This document shows positions 15,793-25,695 of a stretch of 64,000 nt of DNA, piece by piece; position 1 is the stretch's first letter, and the number at the start of each line of letters is the position of its first letter. The DNA comes from Streptomyces lanatus (lineage in GTDB: Bacteria > Actinomycetota > Actinomycetes > Streptomycetales > Streptomycetaceae), in assembly GCF_014655715.1 (NCBI RefSeq), contig NZ_BNBM01000002.1, positions 124,001-188,000 of the forward strand, given 5' to 3'. The notes below the pieces were generated by a model that was given only the letters and a program-made list of their open reading frames with translations, was not told the origin of the DNA and did not search any database. The position numbers and the translations under genes were made by a program.

Positions 15793-16995
15793 GTGGACGA
15801 CGCTCTGCTCGATATTCGATATGAACAGGCGTTGCAGCAGCCCCCGTGGGAGGACGAGGCCCAGGTGCTCCGGGTGCGGAAGGAACTCGCCGCCCGGCTC
15901 CCGCTCGTCGGCGCCGAGGATGTGCGCACCCTGCGGTCGATGCTGGCCCAGGTGGCCGCGGGCGACGCCCATGTGGTGCAGACGGGCGACTGCGCGGAGG
16001 ACCCGGCGGAGTCGACCGCAGGCCATGTCGCCCGCAAGGCGGGCCTGTTGAACATGCTCGCCGGCCAGCTGGAGATGGACACGTCCCGGCCCGTGGTGCG
16101 CGTCGGCCGGATGGCCGGCCAGTTCGGCAAGCCGCGCTCGCGTCCCACCGAGCGGGTCGACGGCCTCGAACTCCCCGTCTACCGGGGCCACATGGTCAAC
16201 AGCCCGGAGCCCGACCCCGAGCTGCGCCGCCCCGATCCCGGGCGGCTGCTGTCCGGCTACCTGGCCGCCCGCGACGTGATGGGCCACCTCGGCTGGCTCG
16301 ACGCTCCCGGCCCTGCCCGCATCGGCGCCCCCGTCTGGACCAGCCACGAGGCCCTGCTGCTGGACTACGAGGTGCCGATGCTGCGTCGGCAGCCGGACGG
16401 AGAGCTGTTGCTCACCTCCACGCACTGGCCGTGGATCGGCGAGCGGACCCGGCAGCTCGACGGCGCCCATGTCGCCCTGCTCGCCGATGTCGTCAACCCG
16501 GTGGCCTGCAAGGTCGGCCCCACGATGACGCCCGGCGAACTGCTGGCGCTGTGCGAACGGCTCGACCCGCGGCGGCAGGAGGGCAGGCTCACCCTGATCG
16601 CCCGGATGGGCGCCGGAACCGCGGCCGAGAGGCTGCCGTCGCTGGTGGCGGCCGTGCGCGCCGCCGGCCACCCGGTGATCTGGCTGACCGACCCCATGCA
16701 CGGCAACACCGTCAGCACCCCCGACGGCCTCAAGTCCCGCTTCCTTCAGACGGTCACGCGCGAGATCGACGAGTTCCAGCACGCCGTCGCCGCGGCGGGC
16801 GGGGTCGCGGGCGGACTGCATCTGGAGACCACCCCGGACGACGTCACCGAGTGCGTCCGCGAGCTCTCCGAGGTCGACCGCGTCGGCACCCGGTACACGA
16901 GCTTCTGCGACCCGCGGCTCAACCCCGTACAGGCGCTCTCGGTGGTCTCGTCCTGGTGGATGACCGGCCGGAGCCTCCAGCCGACCGCCGCCTAG
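15793..16995 (+). CDS. phzC: class II DAHP synthase (PhzC-like)
   Basis: The protein has 400 residues from GTG 15793. It condenses phosphoenolpyruvate and erythrose 4-phosphate, the entry step of the shikimate pathway. Class II signatures are present: [10 protein letters not shown] with metal-binding Cys67, [35 protein letters not shown], and [15 protein letters not shown]. The length of about 400 matches secondary-metabolism PhzC-type enzymes rather than the ~460-residue housekeeping AroG with its regulatory extension. A feedback-insensitive copy next to phzD and phzE would boost chorismate supply for the cluster. Confidence 0.93.
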   Translation: MDDALLDIRYEQALQQPPWEDEAQVLRVRKELAARLPLVGAEDVRTLRSMLAQVAAGDAHVVQTGDCAEDPAESTAGHVARKAGLLNMLAGQLEMDTSRPVVRVGRMAGQFGKPRSRPTERVDGLELPVYRGHMVNSPEPDPELRRPDPGRLLSGYLAARDVMGHLGWLDAPGPARIGAPVWTSHEALLLDYEVPMLRRQPDGELLLTSTHWPWIGERTRQLDGAHVALLADVVNPVACKVGPTMTPGELLALCERLDPRRQEGRLTLIARMGAGTAAERLPSLVAAVRAAGHPVIWLTDPMHGNTVSTPDGLKSRFLQTVTREIDEFQHAVAAAGGVAGGLHLETTPDDVTECVRELSEVDRVGTRYTSFCDPRLNPVQALSVVSSWWMTGRSLQPTAA

Positions 16996-17083
16996 GGATC
17001 GGCCGCGTCGCCGCACCCCACCCGTATCCCACTCGCACCCCACCCACACCCCAGCCAGCCCTTCGCCCGAGGAGAGGACAGTC

Positions 17084-17743
17084 ATGGCGGGCATACCCCC
17101 CATCGAGCCGTACCCGCTGCCGTCGGCGGACGACCTGCCCGGCAACACCGCAGGGTGGTCCGCCGATCCGGACCGCGCGGTGCTGCTCGTCCACGACATG
17201 CAGCGCTACTTCCTGCGGCCGTTCCCCGCCTCGCTGCGTGAGCCGCTGGTGCGCAACGCCGCCCTGCTGCGCGAGCGTGCCGTCGCGACGGGCATGCCGG
17301 TGGCGTACACCGCGCAGCCCGGCGGGATGACGGACGAACAGCGCGGTCTGCTGAAGGACTTCTGGGGGCCGGGCATGCGCGTCGACCCCGTGGACCGCGA
17401 GGTGGTCGAGCCGCTCACGCCTGGGCCGGACGACCGGGTGTTCACCAAGTGGCGGTACAGCGCCTTCTTCCGCTCAGGGCTGCTGGAGTGGATGCGGGAG
17501 CAGGGCCGCGACCAGCTGGTGCTGTGCGGTGTGTACGCCCATGTCGGGGTGCTGATGACCGCGGTCGAGGCCTTCACCCAGGACATCCGTACGTTTCTCG
17601 TCGCCGACGCGATCGCCGACTTCTCCGCCGAGTACCACCGGCTTGCCGTCGAGTACGCCGCCCAGCGCTGCGCCGTCGTCAGCACCACCGGCACCGTCCT
17701 CGGGCAGCTGGGCACCGCCACCACCGCCGGAGCCACCGTATGA
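17084..17743 (+). CDS. phzD: isochorismatase PhzD-like (makes DHHA)
   Basis: The protein has 219 residues. PhzD hydrolyses the vinyl ether of 2-amino-2-deoxyisochorismate to give trans-2,3-dihydro-3-hydroxyanthranilate and pyruvate. The motif [16 protein letters not shown] places Asp38, and [10 protein letters not shown] places Lys122, at the same positions as the catalytic residues known in Pseudomonas Phz[13 protein letters not shown] is also conserved. Its stop overlaps the phzE-like start (ATGA), so the two are translationally coupled. An 88-bp gap separates it from the DAHP synthase gene. Confidence 0.95.
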   Translation: MAGIPPIEPYPLPSADDLPGNTAGWSADPDRAVLLVHDMQRYFLRPFPASLREPLVRNAALLRERAVATGMPVAYTAQPGGMTDEQRGLLKDFWGPGMRVDPVDREVVEPLTPGPDDRVFTKWRYSAFFRSGLLEWMREQGRDQLVLCGVYAHVGVLMTAVEAFTQDIRTFLVADAIADFSAEYHRLAVEYAAQRCAVVSTTGTVLGQLGTATTAGATV

Positions 17744-19653
17744 ACGCGCCCGCCGACCTCCTCGCCCGAGTACTGGCCCCGCACCCGCCGGCCTTCGCCC
17801 TGCTGCACCGCCCGCAGACCGGCGGAGCGGACACCGTGGACGTCCTGTCGGGTGGGATCTCCACCCCGGCCACGCTCGCGGACCTGCCCCTGCCCGACGG
17901 CGCGGCGCCCGCCGACGGCCCGCGTCATGAGCTGCTGACGCTGATCCCGTACCGGCAGATCGCCGAACGCGGCTTCGCCGGCCCCGACGACGGCGAACCG
18001 CTGATCGCGATGACCGTCGCCGACCAGGCCCGGCTCCCGCTGGACGAGGTCCTGCGCCGGCTCCCGGACGTGCCGATCGACATGACCGGCGGCGACTTCG
18101 ACGTGGACGACGACACCTACGCCGAGACCGTCCGCCGGGTCATCACCGACGAGATCGGCACCGGCGAGGGCGCGAACTTCGTCATCAAGCGCTCGTTCGT
18201 CGCCGAGATCAGCGACTACGGCACGCACAGCGCGCTGTCGTTCTTCCGCCGGCTGCTGCGCGGCGAGTCGGGCGCCTACTGGACGTTCGTCGTCCACACC
18301 GGCGAGCGGACCTTCGTCGGGGCGACGCCCGAGCGGCACCTGAGCCTCCTGGACGGCACCGCCGTGATGAACCCCATCAGCGGCACCTACCGCTATCCGC
18401 CGGGCGGTCCGACGCTGCCCGGGGTGCTGGACTTCCTCGCCGACCGCAAGGAAGCCGACGAGCTGTACATGGTCGTCGACGAAGAGCTGAAGATGATGGC
18501 CCGGATCTGCGACACCGGTGGCCGGGTCGTGGGCCCGTATCTCAAGGAGATGGCCCGGCTCGCGCACACCGAGTACTTCATCGAGGGCCGCAGCACCCGC
18601 GACCCTCGGGACATCCTGCGCGAGTCGCTGTTCGCCCCCACGGTCACCGGCAGCCCGCTGGAGAGCGCCTGCCGGGTCATCAGCCGGTACGAGCCCGAGG
18701 GCCGCGGCTACTACAGCGGTGTGGCGGCGCTCATCGGCCGCGACGCGGGCGGCGGCCGCGCGCTGGACTCGTCCATCCTCATCCGCACCGCCGACATCGG
18801 CCCCTCGGGCCGGGTGCGGATCGGCGTGGGCGCCACGCTCGTGCGCCACTCCGATCCGGACTCCGAGGTCGCCGAGACCCGCGCGAAGGCGGCGGGGCTG
18901 GTCGCCGCGCTCCAGGCGGACCGGCCAGCCGCCGGGCAGGCGTCGGCGGGTGCCGTGCTCCTCGGCGACCATCCGGACGTGCGTGCCTCGCTGGAGCGGC
19001 GCAACACCACGCTCGCGGGCTTCTGGCTCGCGGGGGACGGCGGACGGGAACGCCCGCTGCCGGACCTGGCGGGCAGCCGGGTGCTGGTGGTGGACGCCGA
19101 GGACACCTTCACCTCGATGATCGACCACCAACTGCGGTCCATGGGCCTAGATGTGACGGTCCGTCGCTTCGACGACCTGTACGGCTTCGACGGTCATGAC
19201 CTGGTCGTCATGGGCCCCGGCCCGGGTGATCCGCGTGAGACCGGCCACCCCAAGATCGCCCATCTGCGGTCCGCGATCGACACGCTGCTCACCGAGCGGC
19301 GGCCCTTCCTCGCCGTCTGCCTCAGCCATCAGGTGCTCAGCATGCGCCTCGGCCTGCCCCTGACGCGCCGGGAGGTGCCGAACCAGGGCGTGCAGCAGGA
19401 GATCGCCTTCTTCGGCGCCCGTGAACGGGTCGGCTTCTATAACACGTTCGCCGCCCGCAGCGCCGAGGACAAGGTCGAGGTCGAGGGCGTGGGCCTGGTG
19501 GAGGTCAGCCGCGACGCGGAGACCGGTGAGGTGCACGCGCTGCGCGGTCCGCACTTCGCCTCGATGCAGTTCCACGCCGAGTCGGTGCTCACCGAGGACG
19601 GTGTGCGCCTCTTCGGCGCCCTGATGACGGACGTCCTGGGCGTCCGGCTCTGA
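17740..19653 (+). CDS. phzE: 2-amino-2-deoxyisochorismate synthase (PhzE-like)
   Basis: The protein has 637 residues. It fuses a chorismate-utilising synthase domain (residues 1-420, with [70 protein letters not shown]) to a class I glutamine amidotransferase (from [18 protein letters not shown], nucleophile Cys in [12 protein letters not shown], then MQFHAES). This is the PhzE arrangement; it aminates chorismate to ADIC without eliminating pyruvate. The start ATG overlaps the phzD stop. With PhzD it should yield DHHA. Confidence 0.95.
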   Translation: MNAPADLLARVLAPHPPAFALLHRPQTGGADTVDVLSGGISTPATLADLPLPDGAAPADGPRHELLTLIPYRQIAERGFAGPDDGEPLIAMTVADQARLPLDEVLRRLPDVPIDMTGGDFDVDDDTYAETVRRVITDEIGTGEGANFVIKRSFVAEISDYGTHSALSFFRRLLRGESGAYWTFVVHTGERTFVGATPERHLSLLDGTAVMNPISGTYRYPPGGPTLPGVLDFLADRKEADELYMVVDEELKMMARICDTGGRVVGPYLKEMARLAHTEYFIEGRSTRDPRDILRESLFAPTVTGSPLESACRVISRYEPEGRGYYSGVAALIGRDAGGGRALDSSILIRTADIGPSGRVRIGVGATLVRHSDPDSEVAETRAKAAGLVAALQADRPAAGQASAGAVLLGDHPDVRASLERRNTTLAGFWLAGDGGRERPLPDLAGSRVLVVDAEDTFTSMIDHQLRSMGLDVTVRRFDDLYGFDGHDLVVMGPGPGDPRETGHPKIAHLRSAIDTLLTERRPFLAVCLSHQVLSMRLGLPLTRREVPNQGVQQEIAFFGARERVGFYNTFAARSAEDKVEVEGVGLVEVSRDAETGEVHALRGPHFASMQFHAESVLTEDGVRLFGALMTDVLGVRL

Positions 19654-19691
19654 CCACACCCCGGCGGCGGGCGCTCGCCGGGCACGACGGC

Positions 19692-19988
19692 GTGCTCGCG
19701 CCGGGCGGCGGCGCCGTCCTCGACGCGGGCACCCGCGCGCTGCTCGCCGGCCGGCCCGTGGTCTGGCGGTCGATGGGCGCCGACGCGGCCGCCCGACGCG
19801 CCGGGCTCGACCTGGCCCGCCCGCTGCTCGCGGCCGAACCGCACCCCCGGTGGTGGGAGTTGGCGGAGGCACGGCGGCACCTCTACGCCGAGGCCGCGTC
19901 GGCGAGGGTCGCCACGGACGGCCGTACGCCCGACGAGGTCGCCGAAGCGGTCCTGGACGTACTGGAGTTGACGACGAGGCCCAGGTGA
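19692..19988 (+). pseudogene. truncated shikimate kinase-like gene (C-terminal half)
   Basis: The frame reads LAGHDGVLAPGGGAVLDAGTRALLAGRPVV, then AARRAGLDLARPLL and VATDGRTPDEVAEAVL. These are the GGGAV, RPLL and C-terminal segments of AroK shikimate kinase. The N-terminal half with the Walker A ATP-binding loop is absent. The frame is open back through the end of phzE without an ATG or ribosome site; GTG 19692 or a coupled start near 19650 is possible. It cannot phosphorylate shikimate alone. It is probably a relic of a shikimate-supply gene once in this operon. Confidence 0.65.
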
Positions 19989-20065
19989 CATCGCGATGGC
20001 CGGTTCTCAACCCCCTTGGCACTGTGCGGACTTGTCGCGCCCAGAGGCATGTGATTAACCTGATG

Positions 20066-20084
20066 TCAGTTGTCAGACAACTGA
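20066..20084. promoter_or_regulatory. perfect FadR/GntR-type operator
   Basis: TCAGTTGTCAGACAACTGA is a perfect 19-bp palindrome centred on A20075. Its core TTGTCAGACAA fits the FadR-subfamily consensus TNGTNNNACNA. It lies 12 bp before the GntR gene start, overlapping the leader, which is ideal for autorepression. Confidence 0.85.
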
Positions 20085-20096
20085 GGGGACCGTCCC

Positions 20097-20807
20097 ATGG
20101 CTCTGCGTCCGATCGCCCGGCCCTCCACGGCGCGCGAGGTCATCGCGCTGCTCCACCGGGAGCTCGCCGACGGAGCCTGGCCCATCGGCTCCAGGATCCC
20201 CTCCGAGACGGAGCTGGCCGCGCAGCTGGGCGTGAGCAGGCCCACCATCCGTGAGGCCGTCAGCGCGCTGGTGCACACCGGCATGCTGGAGGCGCAGCGC
20301 GGCAAGGGGGTCTTCGTGCGGTCGGTGTCCGACCCGGCGCCCATGCTGCAGAGCATCGAACTCGCCGATGTGCGCGATGTGTTCGAGGTACAGCTCTGCT
20401 TCGACGTGCAGGCGGCGCACTCCGCGGCCCTGCGCCGGACGCCCGAGGACATGGCGCGGCTGCGGGAGTTGCTCCGGGCGCGGGCCGAGGCGGCCGGCCG
20501 GGACGACGCCGAGTTCGGCAAGCGGGACGCCGCGCTGCATCTGGCCGTCGTCGAGGCGGCCCGCAATGTGACGCTCACCGAGTGCTACCGCTTCTTCGTG
20601 GGGCGGCTCCAGGAGAGCCTGGACCTGTTCGCCGGCGCGGACACCCACCTGGAGTGCGGCGTCGAAGCCCATGAAGCACTCGTCCGGGCCATCGAGGAGC
20701 AGGACCCCGAGGCGGCCGCGGCGGCGGCCCGGCATGTCGTCCGCACCAGTCTCGACGCCCTGGAGGGGCTGCTGGCGGTGCGCGCCGCCGAGCCGAAGGG
20801 CGGCTGA
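20097..20807 (+). CDS. FadR-subfamily GntR transcriptional regulator
   Basis: The protein has 236 residues from ATG 20097 with GAGGGG upstream. The winged helix is near the N-terminus (WPIGSRIPSETELAAQLGVSRPTIREAVSALVHTGML). The FCD ligand domain follows, with DVFEVQLCFDVQAAHSAAL and the metal-site-type segments FGKRDAALHLAVVEAARN and VEAHEALVRAI. Such proteins repress nearby metabolic genes and respond to small carboxylic acids. The perfect operator in its own leader supports autoregulation. It may also sense a cluster carboxylate and control the LAL gene 58 bp downstream (inference). Confidence 0.9.
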   Translation: MALRPIARPSTAREVIALLHRELADGAWPIGSRIPSETELAAQLGVSRPTIREAVSALVHTGMLEAQRGKGVFVRSVSDPAPMLQSIELADVRDVFEVQLCFDVQAAHSAALRRTPEDMARLRELLRARAEAAGRDDAEFGKRDAALHLAVVEAARNVTLTECYRFFVGRLQESLDLFAGADTHLECGVEAHEALVRAIEEQDPEAAAAAARHVVRTSLDALEGLLAVRAAEPKGG

Positions 20808-20865
20808 CCGCTCCTGCCATGACGGCGGGCACAGCTGAGGCGGCGCGACAGGGAGGGAACACCCC

Positions 20866-23712
20866 ATGCCGACACCCGGGGACCGGCGTCTCGTCGGGCG
20901 CGAGCGGGAACAGGCGGCGTTACGGGCCGCGCTGGACGCGACGGCGGCGGGCAGGGGCTCCCTGCTGCTGTTCCACGGACCGTCCGGGTCCGGCAAGTCC
21001 CTGCTGCTGCGGACGGCCGGTGCGCGGGCGGCGCTGCGGGGCATGGCCGTGTCGACCGCCCGACTGGCCCGGCTCGACCAGCACTCCGCGATGGCCCCGC
21101 TGCTCGCGGCGCTCAGCACCGGCCCGCATCCGGTGCTCAGTGCCGTGCAGGCGGGCTCGCTGGCCGAGTTCGCCGACCGGCCCACGCACTGGAGCCGGCT
21201 GATCGAGCGGCTGCACCGCCTCATCGAGCGGCGGGCCGCACACTCCCCCCTGGTGATCGTCCTGGACGACCTCCAGTGGGCGGACGAGCTGACCCTGGCC
21301 GCCTTGGAGACCCTGCTCCCCCGGCTCGCCGACGTACCGGTCCTGTGGCTGGCCGCCTACACCGACTTCCCCGTCGTACGGCCCACCCGGGACGCCCTCG
21401 ACCGGCTGCCGGCCGCCCATGCCGAGGTCGTGCCGCTGTCCGCGCTGGACGGGCCGGCCGCCGCCGAGCTGGCGGCCCAACTCCTCGGCACGGTAGGGCC
21501 CGAGGACATCCGCCGGGTGGTGACCGCGACGGGCGGCATCCCCGCCCTCATCGAGCGCCTGGTCCAACTGCTGCGTGAGGAGGGGCGGATCCGCACGGAG
21601 GACGGCACGGTGCGTGTGCTGGGCGGGCATCCACCCGCCGATCTGGCCCGGGCGGCGGCCCCGGTACTGTCCGGACTCGCCCAGCAGACCCGCGAACTGC
21701 TGCAGGTGGGCGCGGTGCTGGGGCCGCGCTTCTCACTGCGGGAGGTGTCCGCGCTCACCGGCCGGTCGACGATGGAGCTGGCCACCGCGGCCCAGGAGGC
21801 GGCGGCCGCCGGGCTGCTGGAGGACGACGGCGCCGCGTTCCGTTTCCGGGCCCCGCTCGTCCACCAGGCCCTCCACGACAGCCTCCTCGGCCCCGTGCGC
21901 CGCGCGCTGCACGCGGAGGCGGCCCGGCTGTGCGCGGCGGAGGGGCGGCCCTGCCCGGAGACCATCGGGCATCTGATCCTCTCCGGCACCGAGGAGGACC
22001 TGGAGCAGGGCGCCGCCCACCTGGAATGGCTGAAGCGCAACGAGGACTCCGTACCGTCCCACGAGCGTGAGGAACTGTCCCGGGCGCTGCTCACCCAATT
22101 ACGCCGGTACGACCCGCTCGCGACCGGGCCCGTGCGGACGGCGGTACGTCTCTTCCTCGCCACCGGTCAGCCCGGCACCGCCCACCGGATGCTCGACGCG
22201 GCCCTGGCCGGCGCGGGCTGGGAGACGGACGCCGAGGCCGAGGCGTTCGCCGAACTCGTGGAAGTGCTGCTGCGGTCGGGGCAGGCCCATGACGCGCTGC
22301 GGCATCTGCGGCGGGCGGCCGAGGACACCCGTTCCCCCGCCCGCCGCCAGGCGTGGCTCACCGCGCTGGAGGCACGCTGCCTGGCCGCCGCCGGGAACGA
22401 CCCCGCGCACGCCGCACGGCTGGCCCGGTCCGCGGTGGTGCTGGCCCGGCAGACCGCGGACCACGCCTCGGCGGCCCTCGGCACGGCCCTGCTCGCCGGG
22501 TTCGCGCAGCGCGCGGGCGACATCGGCACGGCATCGCGGCTGGCCGGCGAGGCGGTCGCGGGCGGACCGTACGGCGCGGAGCGGAGCTTCGGCTGGGGAC
22601 TGGCCGTGCCCGCGCTGGTCCTCAGCTCGGCCGGGCGCCCGCTGGACGCGGGCGAGGTGCTGAAGGCGTGGCGGAACGCGACCGGTGAGCAGGCCTGGGG
22701 GTGGGCGGCGCCGCGCTGGCATCTCGCCCGGTCCGTGCAGCTGTGGCACTGCGGCCGGCTCGCCGACGCCGAGCAGGAGGCGCAGGCCGGTCTGGAGGCC
22801 TGCGGGCGGCTCGACGACCCCGGCAGCCGCAAGGCACTGCGGGCCATGCTGACGCTGCTGGCGACCGTGCGCGGAGACCTGGAGCGGGCCGCCGCGCGGT
22901 CGGCCTCGCCGGAAGGCCCGCCGTCCGGGTCCGTCGGTGCCTTCCCGGCACTGGTCGGCGCGCTCCTTCTCGACGCGTCGGGCGACCCGGAGGCGGCCGT
23001 GCGGCAGTTGGCGGGGCTGTGGGCCGATCCGGAGCGGCACACCTGGCTGCTGGCCGCGGATCCGCTGGTCCTGCCGCACCTGGTCCGGATCGCGCTGCGG
23101 GCCGGCGCCCACGAGCAGGCCGCCGAGGCGGTCGACCTGGCCCGCCGGCTGGCCCGGCAGAGCCCCGGCATCACCCCGGTGACCGGAGCCGCGCTGCACT
23201 CCCAGGGGCTGTACCGCGGTCTCGCGGCTCCCCTGCACCGTGCCGTACGGGTCTTCCGCGGCGGATCGCATCCGCTGGCCCTGGCCTCCGCGCTGGAGGA
23301 CGCGGCGGACGCCACCCGGGCGCAGGGCGAGCCGCTGCGCGCGACCGAGATGCTGCAGGAGGCCCAGCGCATCTATGTGGCCGCCGGAGCGGGGCTCGGC
23401 GCGGAGCGGGTGCGGCGCCGGACCCGGTTCTCACCCGGCCGGACCGTCGGGGAACTGCCGGCCGCCCGGCGGGCCCCGGCCGTGCCCTCGGCGCGAGCGG
23501 CGGAGGGCACGGCCGACTGGGACAGCCTCACCCCGTCCGAGGTGCGTGTCGTACGGCTGGTCGCGGAGGGTCTGACGAACCGGGAGACCGCCCAGCGGCT
23601 CGCGGTCTCCGCGCACACCGTGGACTCCCATCTGCGCCGCGCCTTCGCCAAGCTGGGCGTGTCGCGACGGGTGGAGCTGGCCCGCCATGTGCTGGCGCAC
23701 ACCTCGAAGTAG
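20866..23712 (+). CDS. LAL-type (large ATP-binding LuxR) pathway activator
   Basis: The protein has 948 residues. An N-terminal AAA-like ATPase carries Walker A GPSGSGKS (38-45) and Walker B LVIVLDDLQWAD (129-140). A long TPR-like helical middle follows. A C-terminal LuxR HTH reads LTPSEVRVVRLVAEGLTNRETAQRL. LAL proteins activate antibiotic clusters. Codon 19 (20920-20922) and codon 412 (22099-22101) are TTA, so the regulator should only be made when bldA tRNA is available. It is the best candidate for the cluster-situated activator, lying between the phz-like operon and the tailoring genes. Confidence 0.93.
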   Translation: MPTPGDRRLVGREREQAALRAALDATAAGRGSLLLFHGPSGSGKSLLLRTAGARAALRGMAVSTARLARLDQHSAMAPLLAALSTGPHPVLSAVQAGSLAEFADRPTHWSRLIERLHRLIERRAAHSPLVIVLDDLQWADELTLAALETLLPRLADVPVLWLAAYTDFPVVRPTRDALDRLPAAHAEVVPLSALDGPAAAELAAQLLGTVGPEDIRRVVTATGGIPALIERLVQLLREEGRIRTEDGTVRVLGGHPPADLARAAAPVLSGLAQQTRELLQVGAVLGPRFSLREVSALTGRSTMELATAAQEAAAAGLLEDDGAAFRFRAPLVHQALHDSLLGPVRRALHAEAARLCAAEGRPCPETIGHLILSGTEEDLEQGAAHLEWLKRNEDSVPSHEREELSRALLTQLRRYDPLATGPVRTAVRLFLATGQPGTAHRMLDAALAGAGWETDAEAEAFAELVEVLLRSGQAHDALRHLRRAAEDTRSPARRQAWLTALEARCLAAAGNDPAHAARLARSAVVLARQTADHASAALGTALLAGFAQRAGDIGTASRLAGEAVAGGPYGAERSFGWGLAVPALVLSSAGRPLDAGEVLKAWRNATGEQAWGWAAPRWHLARSVQLWHCGRLADAEQEAQAGLEACGRLDDPGSRKALRAMLTLLATVRGDLERAAARSASPEGPPSGSVGAFPALVGALLLDASGDPEAAVRQLAGLWADPERHTWLLAADPLVLPHLVRIALRAGAHEQAAEAVDLARRLARQSPGITPVTGAALHSQGLYRGLAAPLHRAVRVFRGGSHPLALASALEDAADATRAQGEPLRATEMLQEAQRIYVAAGAGLGAERVRRRTRFSPGRTVGELPAARRAPAVPSARAAEGTADWDSLTPSEVRVVRLVAEGLTNRETAQRLAVSAHTVDSHLRRAFAKLGVSRRVELARHVLAHTSK

Positions 23713-23743
23713 CCCCACCCGACCGACAGGGAGACGAGCACCC

Positions 23744-25324
23744 ATGCGCGCTGCTGACGCCGCCTCGGCGACGACCCGGACCGAGACGGAGGTGTCGGGC
23801 GGCCCTCTGGTCGGCCGGCTGGAGGGGCCGGGCGGGCTGGTGGCGGCGTACCGCGGTGTGCCGTACGCGGCACCGCCCGTCGGCCCGGACCGGTTCGCGC
23901 CGCCCCGGCCACATCCCGGCTGGAGCGAGCCGCTGCGGGCGGACGGCGCGGTGGGCACCGTGCCGTTGCAACTGCCGTCCCCCTTCGCCGCGTTGCTCGG
24001 CGACCCTCTCGACCCGCCGCACACGGAGGCCTGTCTGACGGTGAACGTGTGGGCGCCCGTCGGCCCCGGCGACGGTCCCCGCCCGGTGCTGGTGTGGCTG
24101 CCGGGCGGCAGCTTCCTGACCGGCGGCGCCGACCTGCCCCGGTACGACGGTGCCGAACTGGCCGCTCGGGAGGGGATCGTCGTCGTCCTGGTCAACTACC
24201 GGCTGGGCGCGCTGGGTTTCCTCGCCCCGTCCTGGGCGGAGCCGGCCGCCGTCGAGGGCGTGGGCACCTCGCTGTCGTTCCGGATGCCGCAGGGGGCGAC
24301 CCATGTCACGAACGCGGGGCTCCTCGACCAGATCGCCGCGCTGCGCTGGGTGGGACGCGAGATCCACGCCTTCGGCGGGGACCCCGACCGGGTCACGGTG
24401 GTCGGCCAGTCGGCGGGCGGGCAGTCCCTGGCGGCCCTGCTGGCGCTGGAGCAGGTGCGTCCGCTGTTCCGGCGCGCGGTCCTGCACAGCGCGCCGCTGG
24501 GCATGGCGCCGCAGACCCGGCAGGAGGCGGCCCTGGTCGCCGACGACTTCCTCGCGGCGCTCGGGGCGGACGCCGGGCGGTTGCGGACGGTGCCCGGCGA
24601 GCGCGTGCTGCTCGCCCAGCGGCAGGTCCTCGCCCGGCCCCGCCGACGCGGGGACGTACGGCCGCCGTTCCAGCTGGTCGCCGACGACGCGGTCGTCGCC
24701 GCCGATCTGCCGGGCGCCCTGCGCACGGCACCCCCGCCGGACGGGCTCGACCTCCTCGCGGGCGTCACCCGGCACGAGTGCGCCCTGTGGTTCGGCGAGG
24801 ACCCGGGCCTGGACGGCCTGACGCGCGAGGAGGTGGCGGCGGAGTTCAGCGCGGTGTTCGGCCCCCGAGCCCAGGAAGCCCTCTCGCACTACACCCCCGG
24901 CACCGAGTGGCGCGTCGCCTTCGAGGAGTTGAAGACCGACGCGTTCTTCACCGCGCCCACCCAGGAGTTCGCCGACCTCGCCGACTCGTGGGGCGCGACC
25001 GTCCGGCTGTTCCGCTTCGACTGGCGGGTACCCGGCCGACACGCGCGTCTACGGGCCTGCCACTGCGCGGAGATCCCGTTCCTCCTGGGCCGCACCGAGG
25101 CCCGACACGCCCCGCTCTTCGCCGACGCCGACCAGGAGGAGATGGCCGCGCTGCGGGGGCGGATGCGGCGTCTGTGGGGCGAGTTCGTACGGACCGGGAC
25201 GATGACCGACCACTGGCCGCCGCACCGCCGCGAGCAGCCCGCGGTGCGGGTCGTCGGCGGCGAGCGGGACGGTGAGGTCCTGGGGGCGCTGCTGGAGTCG
25301 GGACGACGGCGGTTGTGGGAGTGA
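23744..25324 (+). CDS. type B carboxylesterase
   Basis: The protein has 526 residues from ATG 23744, with GGGAG upstream. The alpha/beta-hydrolase signatures are YRGVPYAAPPVGPDRFAPP, EACLTVNVWAP, the oxyanion loop WLPGGSFLTGG, and the nucleophile Ser223 in VVGQSAGGQS. The usual Glu before that Ser is Gln here, as in some other members. It may hydrolyse an ester of the cluster product or a protecting group. The gene follows the LAL regulator by 31 bp. Its 3' end has been tandemly duplicated downstream. Confidence 0.9.
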   Translation: MRAADAASATTRTETEVSGGPLVGRLEGPGGLVAAYRGVPYAAPPVGPDRFAPPRPHPGWSEPLRADGAVGTVPLQLPSPFAALLGDPLDPPHTEACLTVNVWAPVGPGDGPRPVLVWLPGGSFLTGGADLPRYDGAELAAREGIVVVLVNYRLGALGFLAPSWAEPAAVEGVGTSLSFRMPQGATHVTNAGLLDQIAALRWVGREIHAFGGDPDRVTVVGQSAGGQSLAALLALEQVRPLFRRAVLHSAPLGMAPQTRQEAALVADDFLAALGADAGRLRTVPGERVLLAQRQVLARPRRRGDVRPPFQLVADDAVVAADLPGALRTAPPPDGLDLLAGVTRHECALWFGEDPGLDGLTREEVAAEFSAVFGPRAQEALSHYTPGTEWRVAFEELKTDAFFTAPTQEFADLADSWGATVRLFRFDWRVPGRHARLRACHCAEIPFLLGRTEARHAPLFADADQEEMAALRGRMRRLWGEFVRTGTMTDHWPPHRREQPAVRVVGGERDGEVLGALLESGRRRLWE

Positions 25325-25558
25325 CGTACGAAGGTGCCGCCGGAAGGATCCCAGCGGCACCGCGGTGGGGCGGGTTGGTACGGACCGGCACGACAGCCGA
25401 CAACTGGCCCCCGCACCACCGCGAGCAGCCCGCGGTGCGGGTCGTCGGCGGCGAGCGGGACGGTGAGGTCCTGGGGGCGCTGCTGGAGCCGGGGCGTGGG
25501 CGGATGTGGGAGTGACGTACACGGAGGTACCGCTGGAAGGATCCGGGCGGCACCACGG
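25175..25558. repeat. 191-193-bp tandem duplication of the esterase 3' end and terminator
   Basis: Copy 1 (25175-25365) holds the last 50 codons of the esterase, its stop and a hairpin terminator. Copy 2 (25366-25558) repeats this with scattered substitutions. It encodes an esterase-like tail (REQPAVRVVGGERDGEVLG) with no start of its own. A third, mostly lost copy is suggested by TGGGGCGAG at 25559 and a third hairpin at 25654. The GGTGCCGC/GCGGCACC hairpins are at 25333-25361 and 25526-25554. No other gene is seen in 25325-25695. Confidence 0.82.
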
Positions 25559-25653
25559 TGGGGCGAGTGCCGTCAGAGCCGCGGGGGTGGCGTCGGTGGC
25601 GTGCGTTCATATGGACCGGGCGCTCCGCCGGCCGCCGCACCGCCGTACACGAA

Positions 25654-25681
25654 GGTGCCGCCGGAAGGATCCGGCGGCACC
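25654..25681. terminator. bidirectional hairpin terminator
   Basis: A perfect 9-bp stem GGTGCCGCC/GGCGGCACC with a 10-nt loop lies 15 bp beyond the stop of the leftward dioxygenase gene. It is the third relative of the hairpins in the esterase-end duplication. Confidence 0.8.
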
Positions 25682-25695
25682 TCGGGTGGGTGGTG

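Noticed and set aside
15793..19653. Phenazine biosynthesis cluster
   Set aside because: Only the phzC, phzD and phzE functions are present. No PhzF, PhzA/B, PhzG or phenazine tailoring genes are seen in the window.
25315..25515. Separate small gene after the esterase
   Set aside because: It is the duplicated tail of the esterase, without a ribosome site or a complete domain.
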